From: Cryomorphaceae bacterium
GTDB taxonomy: Bacteria; Bacteroidota; Bacteroidia; Flavobacteriales; Schleiferiaceae
NCBI GenBank assembly: GCA_013911625.1
Contig: JACESW010000100.1
Coordinates: 1 to 5,156 of the forward strand
Length of the DNA: 5,156 nt
Direction: 5' to 3'
The notes under the pieces are model-generated. The model was not told where the DNA came from. It did no database searches and saw only the letters and a program-made list of their open reading frames with translations. The position numbers and the translations under genes are program-made. How positions within the stretch are numbered: the stretch's first letter is position 1; each line of letters starts with the position of its first letter. Positions 1 through 5,156 of this stretch are shown one piece after another.

Positions 1-14
1 CTAAATAACCTCAG

Positions 15-1352
15 ATGAACGCGAATCAACCGTCGAGAAAGGACCTTCTAAAATCGTTCCTTGAAAAGTTCAATATATCCGCACTAAACCCTATGCAGAC
101 TGAGGCACGCAAGGCTATCTATGGGGGTAATGACGTGGTCTTGCTTTCTCCAACGGGTAGTGGTAAAACACTTGCATTTCTTTTGCCCCTTATCGAGCGA
201 TTAGACCCAAATGCAGAGGGTATTCAGGCGATTGTTTTGGTGCCCTCTCGGGAATTGGCGATGCAGATTGAACAGGTCGCGCGACAACTAGGGTCAGGCT
301 TCAAGATAAACGCTGTCTACGGCGGAAGGTCGGGTCAAATGGATAAGGCCGATCTCAAAACCAAGCCAGCTCTTCTCATCGGTACTCCCGGGCGAATCGC
401 AGACCGATTCCGTAGAGATGATATGGACTTAAGTGGGGTTAGAACTTTGGTTCTCGATGAATTTGATAAATCGCTGGAAGTAGGCTTTGAGCGAGAGATG
501 TCAGAAATTGTACGAAGTCTGCAGGCAGTAAATCAACGCGTTTTAACCTCGGCAACTGATGCTGTAGCGATCCCAGAGTTTTTGGGTATCGATGACCCTC
601 TTTCCATAGACTATTTAAACCAACACCGTCCGCAGTTGACGGTCAAGACAATTGCCGCGAGTGGGGGCGAGCGTCTTGATGCTCTTTTAGCATTACTGAA
701 AAAACTAGAAGGTCAGCCAGGTATCATCTTTTGTAATTTTAAAGAGTCGCTTTTTGATGCGAGTGACTTCCTTTTGGACAACAAAATAGAGCACGAATGC
801 TACTATGGTGGGCTAGAGCAAATAGACCGGGAACGGGCTTTGGTAAAGTTTCGAAACGGCACTTGTCAGTTGCTCTTGGCCACAGATTTAGCTGCACGTG
901 GCCTAGATATACCAGAAATCAAGTTTATCATTCATTTGGAGTTGCCGTACCATTCTAACGAATTCACACACCGCAATGGGCGTACAGCTAGAATGAATGC
1001 TGAAGGAGCTGCTTATGTACTGCACAAAAAATCTAAGCCACTGCCAGATTTCATAAAAGCCGTAGAGCCTATGAAATTTGAAATATCGCAGCTTTCTTCC
1101 GAAAAAGTGGATGTTCAGAAATGGACTACACTGCATATCACGGGTGGAAGAAGGGATAAGATTTCAAAAGGAGATATTGCCGGACTCTTTTTCAAGAAAG
1201 GCGGCTTATCGAAGGACCAGCTAGGAGTTATAGAACTGCAGCAGAGCTACTCCTATGTGTCCGTCTCACGATCACTCGCCCATAAAGTTGTAGAGCTCAC
1301 AAATAATCAGCGCCTGAAGAAGAAGAAGGTGCGGATTACCATTGTCCGTTAG
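15..1352 (+). CDS. DbpA-like DEAD-box ATP-dependent RNA helicase
   Basis: This is a 445-residue cytoplasmic RNA helicase, complete at both ends. RecA-like domain 1 (about residues 20-200) shows a Q-motif-like NPMQ ending at Q28, Walker A SPTGSGKT (45-52), motif Ia PSRELA (77-82), motif Ib TPGR (124-127), motif II DEFD (148-151) and motif III SAT (179-181). Domain 2 (about 208-350) shows IIFCNF (237-242), motif V ATDLAARGLDIP (289-300) and motif VI HRNGRTAR (319-326). Residues about 370-445 match the DbpA RNA-binding domain, with ITGGRRDKISKGDIAG, SYSYVSV and a KKKKVRI tail. In E. coli DbpA, of similar length, this RRM-like domain binds hairpin 92 of 23S rRNA, so a role in 50S subunit assembly is inferred. 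Motifs II and VI differ slightly from DEAD and HRIGRTGR, but the catalytic residues are kept. An in-frame TAA at 6-8 makes ATG 15 the earliest start; there is no Shine-Dalgarno sequence. It could be another DEAD-box paralogue, but the C-terminal domain argues for the DbpA type. Confidence 0.95.
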   Translation: MNANQPSRKDLLKSFLEKFNISALNPMQTEARKAIYGGNDVVLLSPTGSGKTLAFLLPLIERLDPNAEGIQAIVLVPSRELAMQIEQVARQLGSGFKINAVYGGRSGQMDKADLKTKPALLIGTPGRIADRFRRDDMDLSGVRTLVLDEFDKSLEVGFEREMSEIVRSLQAVNQRVLTSATDAVAIPEFLGIDDPLSIDYLNQHRPQLTVKTIAASGGERLDALLALLKKLEGQPGIIFCNFKESLFDASDFLLDNKIEHECYYGGLEQIDRERALVKFRNGTCQLLLATDLAARGLDIPEIKFIIHLELPYHSNEFTHRNGRTARMNAEGAAYVLHKKSKPLPDFIKAVEPMKFEISQLSSEKVDVQKWTTLHITGGRRDKISKGDIAGLFFKKGGLSKDQLGVIELQQSYSYVSVSRSLAHKVVELTNNQRLKKKKVRITIVR

Positions 1353-4300
1353 ATCAGAATAAACCGCTCTGCGTAAGCCTCGGTCGGGGTTTCTACTCGT
1401 AGAATGTAGGTCCCGCGTGCCAGTCCACTGACATCAATAGTTTCGTTGAACTGTCCGATGAAGTCTGCTCGGCTGTTCTGCCAAACTTCCTGTCCTGAGG
1501 TGTTGAAAATACGCATGTTCATATCGCTCTGCGTACCGAGGATGAATTGAACGTGCAGTTGATCTATTGCGGGGTTCGGGAATAGAAGTAAGGAGTATGA
1601 TTCTCGGGCTACAGGGAATATTTCGGCTGCTATTTCACAAGAATCGAAACGTACAGTAAGGCCATAATTGCCATTTGTAGGGTTGAAGAGTACACTATCT
1701 TCAGAAATGGTAATGCCGTTTAGGGTCCAATTGTAAACTACACCACTAACGTCTTCAGAAATTTCACTGCGCAATACATTTCCTTCGGCTACAATATCCA
1801 CATCAATGACTGCGGAACAAGAATCAAAATTGGCCACCAATTCGGTATTCGTATTCATAAGAACCTCTATCGAATCTTCTTCCTCATTGTGATAATTGCC
1901 ATCATTTGAGGTCCAATGAGAGAATACATATCCAAAGTTGGGCGTGGCTTCAGCAGTTACAGGACAGCCACCGTGGTATACCCCTTCCCACGGCAATTCT
2001 GGGGTAATGCTATTAAGCTTAATTACTCCGGCACCTCCAGGATAGGCGTCTAAATCAATATCTCTTTGTCCGTATAGCGAAAAGCTCTGATTGATGTGTT
2101 GTCGTGCAGTGGCTATTCTGTTCGCGTTGTACGATTTAATAGAATTCACGGCATTTGACCATGAGGTAAAGGAATAAGGACCCATCTGACTGCTCCAGTT
2201 GGCAATGTGGTCTGGAATAGCAGGAGCTAGCGCTGCTTTTAATTCATTGGTCGTTGTATCAAAGTTTGCACTTTGGAATGTGGTGTTTATCAGGTCATCG
2301 TAACGATTGGTGAATTGACACATAAAGTCATCATTGTCAAGAACGTGATCAAAGAGCTCTGAATGGTCGTTCGGCGCGGTTGGGTTTCGTGCGCGGTCAA
2401 TGTAATTCTGGTAGATGTTACCTCCGTAAAGCCCAAAGGCGAAATCCGTGTCGTACATCATGTAGCGCCAAGTGGCACCAATGGTGTCTTGTCTCCACAA
2501 TTTGACATTATTTAGCCCCCAATCTATCCCTAACCAATCTCTATTCTGAATGTACGTCTGGAAAACGAAGTAGTCGATGTAGTTGTCGAGATCAAACCTT
2601 GAACTAAAAACTTCTACGAAGTCGTCCGAAGAAGTGCTCGTGTTCATGATTAGATCGTAAGAATCATTAAAGTGCGCCGATGATCCCACCAAGGCTCCAT
2701 CGCGGTTTAGTAACTCAACATTGTCCTTATCTACACCGTGGTTGCTTTCGACGTAATGTTCGTCCAATTTTTCTCTAATTCCGTACAAGCCCCAATATGA
2801 ACCGTTCAAGTAAACGATACAAGGTTGGTAGCCCATTCTATCGATTTCAGTTCCCTGTGCCAATCTACTCATGATAGCGTCTTGCAATCGATCTGAAAGT
2901 CCGTGCTGACCGCCGTTTCGCAAGTTGAAGTTGTTGTAACTAGTGATATGCGGCTTACGCTCAATTAAGGTGTATTCAATATCTCCAGTATAGATGGATT
3001 TGGCATCCACTCGGAAAGATTTCTGTGGTTCCGCTCTTGACCAGCCGCCGTGAATTTCAAGATCAAATTCTGCCACAAACTGTTTGGTTTGCGTACCGTC
3101 GAAAAACTCCATCCTCGACTTTCTTGACCAGGGCTGCCAGAAATTACTTCCGAAATACGGGTAATTCGTACTGGCATTAGGCCCCATGACGTAAATACCT
3201 GTGTACCAATTCCATAGATGGTCTTCATCCGTAATGATAGAAACTACAGGTAAATCGTGGTTATCTTCATTAATGATGTAGGTCCGGTCAACCGTTTCAC
3301 TCGGTAGAGCATTGCCGTTATTGCTAAAGGAACGAACACTTAAAACGCTAGTTTCAGTGATGTATATGGTGCCGTTGACCTCGTTATCGAACGCATCAGG
3401 CACATCGCCGTTGGTCGTGTAGTAAGAGGTTGCATTTGGCGCAGTAGTTACCGTTACGGGATTCGCGGCACCGTACCAACCCGAGGCGAGGTTGATCTGA
3501 GGCGCAGTTACAACCTCAGTATAGCATGTGCTTTGGTTGTTCGACGCGTTGGGAGTAGGAGCATTAAAGAAACACCAACTTCCTACACCATCAGGCGTCC
3601 GCCCTCGACTTATGCTGTTTTTGATAGCAATTGAGATGTAGGCGCTGTCAATAAGGTTCTCGCTAGTATCGCTGATTACCACGGTTTCTCCATGCGATAG
3701 TTTGAAATCCGCATGCGGAAGAACCGTTGGAGGAACGATCCATTGCGGAAGACCTTGGTAATTGTACGCGGTTGAAGCTATCCCTGCTGAAAGGAAGAAA
3801 TTTCCAGTCATATCGGATGAATTTGCGGTTGCATTGTGCACCCGAACGGCCAATACATTGGTTCCAACCTGCAATAGCTCATTGGATTCGGCAGCATCAA
3901 AGAGTACATGTTCAGGAATACCTCCCGAATACATTACTGCTTCGTGTTGTCCCTGAGTAAATTCATTGTAGGCAGGTTGCGCACTTAAATTGGAAGAGCG
4001 CATTATCTCAACCCCATTCAAATAGGCGATAAAGCCGTCGTCATAATCGGCATGAAAAAGAAGGTTAGTGATGTCACTCAAATCGCTGATTACAAATTCA
4101 CGACGCATTAAAACCGAAGGAGTAGCACTGATGATTGTATTATCATCATTGTCTCCATATCCTATACCTCCTTGTCCTGAAGACCAATTTTGATCGTTGT
4201 ATCCATTTTGATTCCAGTTCCCGTAATTCGCCGGCGGGGTACTCCCGCTCCAATACTTCCATATATTTTCCGCCTTAACGATAGACTCCCAATGATTCGG

Positions 4301-4603
4301 AACTTTTACATTTTCGCGGCCTGAAGCACAAATAGTAATCAGTTGCTGGCTTGGAAGCTCTATGGCAGGAAACTGCCACTTGTCGAGGTTATTGGGATTA
4401 TCGCTGAGGTAGAACCCATTCAGATTTACCGTGGCATTAGAATAGTTGTAGACCTCAACCCAGTCTACATCTTCTCCATTCTCATCCGTGAAGCCACGCT
4501 GAGAATTAAACTCATTGATTGCGATTTGCCCATACATTAAAGAAGTGCAAATCAACGAAACAAAGAGCGCTAAAAATCGAAAAGGAATGTGTCTGTGTAC
4601 CAC
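1349..4603 (-). CDS. T9SS-exported CotH kinase-like protein with split lamin-tail domain
   Basis: This is a 1084-residue multidomain secreted protein. Residues 1-25 form a Sec signal peptide (basic/His start, hydrophobic core FLALFVSLICTSL, likely cut after MYG). A lamin-tail domain begins at 26 (IAINEFNS, DWVEVYNYS, LNGFYLSDNPNN), is broken at about 100-290 by a beta-rich, galactose-binding-like insert (GGIGYGDNDD, YDDGFIAYLNGVEI, NVLAVRVHN), and resumes at about 296-352 (ADFKLSHGETVVISD, SRGRTPDGVGSW). A chitobiase/beta-hexosaminidase C-terminal domain follows (about 366-445). The CotH kinase-like domain (about 450-840) has HGGWSRAEPQKSFR with K528, YWGLYGIREK with E611, NRDW with D689, and YDTDFAFG with D718 and D720. 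Next come an InlB-B-like repeat (about 854-928), a beta-rich linker and a T9SS type A sorting domain (about 1002-1084; LLFPNPA, GTYILRV). Export to the surface or medium is inferred; the substrate is unknown, and the domain may be structural rather than an active kinase. The start is GTG 4603: an in-frame TAG lies at 4610-4612, and the next Met is inside the signal peptide. Confidence 0.93.
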   Translation of the reverse strand: MVHRHIPFRFLALFVSLICTSLMYGQIAINEFNSQRGFTDENGEDVDWVEVYNYSNATVNLNGFYLSDNPNNLDKWQFPAIELPSQQLITICASGRENVKVPNHWESIVKAENIWKYWSGSTPPANYGNWNQNGYNDQNWSSGQGGIGYGDNDDNTIISATPSVLMRREFVISDLSDITNLLFHADYDDGFIAYLNGVEIMRSSNLSAQPAYNEFTQGQHEAVMYSGGIPEHVLFDAAESNELLQVGTNVLAVRVHNATANSSDMTGNFFLSAGIASTAYNYQGLPQWIVPPTVLPHADFKLSHGETVVISDTSENLIDSAYISIAIKNSISRGRTPDGVGSWCFFNAPTPNASNNQSTCYTEVVTAPQINLASGWYGAANPVTVTTAPNATSYYTTNGDVPDAFDNEVNGTIYITETSVLSVRSFSNNGNALPSETVDRTYIINEDNHDLPVVSIITDEDHLWNWYTGIYVMGPNASTNYPYFGSNFWQPWSRKSRMEFFDGTQTKQFVAEFDLEIHGGWSRAEPQKSFRVDAKSIYTGDIEYTLIERKPHITSYNNFNLRNGGQHGLSDRLQDAIMSRLAQGTEIDRMGYQPCIVYLNGSYWGLYGIREKLDEHYVESNHGVDKDNVELLNRDGALVGSSAHFNDSYDLIMNTSTSSDDFVEVFSSRFDLDNYIDYFVFQTYIQNRDWLGIDWGLNNVKLWRQDTIGATWRYMMYDTDFAFGLYGGNIYQNYIDRARNPTAPNDHSELFDHVLDNDDFMCQFTNRYDDLINTTFQSANFDTTTNELKAALAPAIPDHIANWSSQMGPYSFTSWSNAVNSIKSYNANRIATARQHINQSFSLYGQRDIDLDAYPGGAGVIKLNSITPELPWEGVYHGGCPVTAEATPNFGYVFSHWTSNDGNYHNEEEDSIEVLMNTNTELVANFDSCSAVIDVDIVAEGNVLRSEISEDVSGVVYNWTLNGITISEDSVLFNPTNGNYGLTVRFDSCEIAAEIFPVARESYSLLLFPNPAIDQLHVQFILGTQSDMNMRIFNTSGQEVWQNSRADFIGQFNETIDVSGLARGTYILRVETPTEAYAERFILI
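1352..1600 (-). other. T9SS type A C-terminal sorting domain (sub-region of the CotH-type protein)
   Basis: Residues about 1002-1084 encode the C-terminal targeting signal read by the type IX secretion system. Visible hallmarks are LLFPNPA at the domain start, the MRIFNTSGQEVW strand, IDVSGLARGTYILRV and a short hydrophobic end FILI. In Bacteroidota such domains are usually removed at the outer membrane, and the cargo is released or attached to surface lipopolysaccharide. It implies that the genome also encodes T9SS components, none of which is in this window. Confidence 0.88.
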
Positions 4604-4608
4604 TATCC

Positions 4609-4650
4609 GCTAATTTAATAGTGTTTGCACAAACCCCGTGCCTAATTAGC
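4609..4650. repeat. Nested inverted repeats in the divergent intergenic region
   Basis: An outer 7-bp inverted repeat, GCTAATT (4609-4615) and AATTAGC (4644-4650), surrounds an inner 5-bp repeat, GTTTG (4623-4627) and CAAAC (4630-4634), whose centre is offset by 1 bp. The right outer arm also lies in a perfect 8-bp palindrome, CTAATTAG (4642-4649). It sits just upstream of the GTG start of the leftward secreted-protein gene and before the rightward tRNA gene. It could be an operator or a hairpin in the 5' leader of the leftward gene. No regulator can be named, and chance is possible in AT-rich DNA. Confidence 0.35.
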
Positions 4651-4687
4651 ATCTTTAATTGGATGTAATTTGAATGCTTTGGAGGAT

Positions 4688-4695
4688 TATATTTG
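4688..4695 (+). promoter_or_regulatory. Bacteroidota-type -7 promoter element for the tRNA gene
   Basis: TATATTTG matches the Bacteroidota primary-sigma -7 consensus TAnnTTTG exactly. It ends 17 nt before the first base of the tRNA, so transcription would start around 4700 and leave a short leader. A TTTG at 4669-4672 could be the -33 element, but its 15-nt spacer is shorter than usual for this promoter class; another TTG at 4659-4661 is too far upstream. The -7 element is seen directly; its use as a promoter is inferred. Confidence 0.6.
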
Positions 4696-4712
4696 TGCAT
4701 CTTCAAAAATAT

Positions 4713-4786
4713 GGGGATGTAGCTCAGTTGGCTAGAGCGCTTGACTGGCAGTCAAGAGGTCGTGGGTTCGAATCCCATCTTCTCCA
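4713..4786 (+). tRNA. tRNA-Ala (anticodon GGC)
   Basis: This is a complete 74-nt cloverleaf decoding alanine GCC/GCU codons. The acceptor strands are GGGGATG (4713-4719) and CTTCTCC (4779-4785). The D arm is GCTC/GAGC. The anticodon stem CTTGA/TCAAG encloses loop CTGGCAG, with anticodon GGC at 4747-4749. The T stem is GTGGG/CCCAT with loop TTCGAAT. The acceptor carries G3-U70, the main alanine identity element, and the discriminator base is A4786. Pair 6-67 is a U-U mismatch. The 3' CCA is not encoded (CTA follows), so a CCA-adding enzyme must supply it. The gene has its own -7 element upstream and a strong terminator directly downstream, so it looks like a single-gene transcript. Confidence 0.96.
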
Positions 4787-4788
4787 CT

Positions 4789-4823
4789 AAAAAAGCACCC
4801 GGACTAGGGTGCTTTTTTGTTTT
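4789..4823 (+). terminator. Rho-independent terminator after tRNA-Ala
   Basis: AAAAAAGCACCC (4789-4800) pairs perfectly over 12 bp with GGGTGCTTTTTT (4807-4818) around the 6-nt loop GGACTA, and the T-run continues as TTTTTTGTTTT to 4823. It begins 2 nt after the tRNA's last base, so it ends the tRNA transcript. Because the stem starts with an A-run, the reverse strand also shows a hairpin followed by U residues, so it could act in both directions, but no leftward gene ends here. Confidence 0.92.
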
Positions 4824-4976
4824 CTGAACTTTTATGATGGTTGTCGATACGGTAGCACTATGTTCTCACTGTAAATCCATTATTATCAAAGCGTAAAGTC
4901 TGTAAATGGGTCAAAATGAAACAGGTAGGGTGAGTTTAGTACGTATTTTAAAAATGTTTAATCAAACGAATAAATC

Positions 4977-5156
4977 ATGAAAAATTTAATCCTTCTCTCA
5001 TTAGTTTGTCTATTTACGTTGAGTGTCAAATCTCAAAACACAGCATCCTCTATTGATGGGTTTAACAACTCTCAATGGGGGGCCTCAGAGACTGAAGTCA
5101 GAAATAATATTTCGTCGCGGAATGTAAATATTCAAAAGCGTGGCAACGACCTGATC
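4977..5156 (+). CDS. Exported protein of unknown function (N-terminal part, cut by window end)
   Basis: An open frame of 60 codons runs from ATG 4977 to the window edge without a stop. Residues 1-20 look like a Sec signal peptide: MKN, then the hydrophobic core LILLSLVCLFTLSV, then KSQ, with cleavage likely near S19/Q20. Cys11 lies inside the hydrophobic core and has no good lipobox, so a lipoprotein is unlikely. The mature part starts with a polar stretch and a WGASETEV segment (34-41) that resembles the W-G-x-S-x-x-E-V opening of small periplasmic or secreted proteins of unknown function; I cannot name the family. There is no Shine-Dalgarno sequence (AAACGAATAAATC precedes the ATG), as is usual in this phylum. 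It lies about 150 bp beyond the tRNA terminator, so it probably has its own promoter, though none is convincing. Confidence 0.75.
   Translation, partial: MKNLILLSLVCLFTLSVKSQNTASSIDGFNNSQWGASETEVRNNISSRNVNIQKRGNDLI

Noticed and set aside
903..1136. A 77-codon minus-strand open frame antisense to the helicase
   Set aside because: It covers conserved helicase motifs V and VI on the other strand, so the open frame is a by-product of that coding sequence.
1375..1392. Possible terminator hairpin for the helicase just past its stop
   Set aside because: The 7-bp stem contains two G-U pairs and is followed by only TTTC, and it lies within coding sequence of the opposite gene; too weak to call.
2965..3228. 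An 87-codon minus-strand open frame inside the secreted-protein gene
   Set aside because: It lies fully within the CotH kinase-like domain in another frame on the same strand; the domain-coding frame is clearly the real one.
3727..3960. Overlapping plus-strand open frames (3727-3960 and 3762-3956) antisense to the secreted-protein gene
   Set aside because: Both are antisense shadows of the beta-rich insert, with low-complexity products that match nothing I recognise.
4343..4540. A 65-codon plus-strand open frame antisense to the lamin-tail region
   Set aside because: It is antisense to a well-supported domain and has no start signal or recognisable product.
4512..4706. A 64-codon minus-strand open frame overlapping the start of the secreted-protein gene
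   Set aside because: It overlaps the signal-peptide region of the large gene in another frame, runs through the intergenic inverted repeats, and its product has no recognisable domain or signal.
4713..4786. tRNA gene as an integration site for a mobile element
   Set aside because: I see no repeat of the tRNA 3' end, integrase or other mobile gene in the window.
4869..4907. Direct repeat CTGTAAAT (4869-4876 and 4900-4907) before the last gene
   Set aside because: Two 8-bp copies in about 150 bp of AT-rich intergenic DNA can easily arise by chance, and the spacing matches no known site.
4941..4960. Possible promoter (TATTTTAA and nearby AT-rich sequence) for the gene at 4977
   Set aside because: It lacks the TTTG end of the -7 consensus and a spaced -33 TTG, so it is not a supportable promoter.

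Overview
The window reads as ordinary chromosomal DNA of a Bacteroidota bacterium, most likely in or near the Flavobacteriales. Four things support this. A large secreted protein ends in a type IX secretion system (T9SS) type A sorting domain. A TAnnTTTG-type -7 element sits upstream of the tRNA gene. The starts lack Shine-Dalgarno sequences. The DEAD-box helicase has a DEFD motif II of the kind I remember from this phylum. The genus cannot be told from this sequence.

Layout: (1) 15-1352 (+), a complete DbpA-like DEAD-box RNA helicase. (2) 1349-4603 (-), a complete 1084-residue secreted CotH-type protein with a signal peptide, a lamin-tail domain split by a beta-rich insert, a chitobiase-type C-terminal domain, a CotH kinase-like domain, an InlB-B-like repeat and a T9SS sorting domain. 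The two genes converge and share 4 nt at their stop codons. (3) 4604-4712, a divergent intergenic region with nested inverted repeats and a -7 promoter element for the tRNA. (4) 4713-4786 (+), tRNA-Ala(GGC), followed at once by a strong intrinsic terminator (4789-4823). (5) 4824-4976, about 150 bp in which I see no gene and no convincing promoter. (6) 4977-5156 (+), the first 60 codons of another exported protein, cut by the window edge.

The genes do not look like one functional unit. The helicase (ribosome assembly), the tRNA (translation) and the exported proteins (cell surface or envelope) appear to be separate transcription units. No mobile element, CRISPR array, toxin-antitoxin pair, defence cassette or phage gene is visible. 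The most interesting parts are the multidomain secreted kinase-like protein with its split lamin-tail domain and the zero-spacing convergent junction. I do not see strong evidence for a new biological system here.
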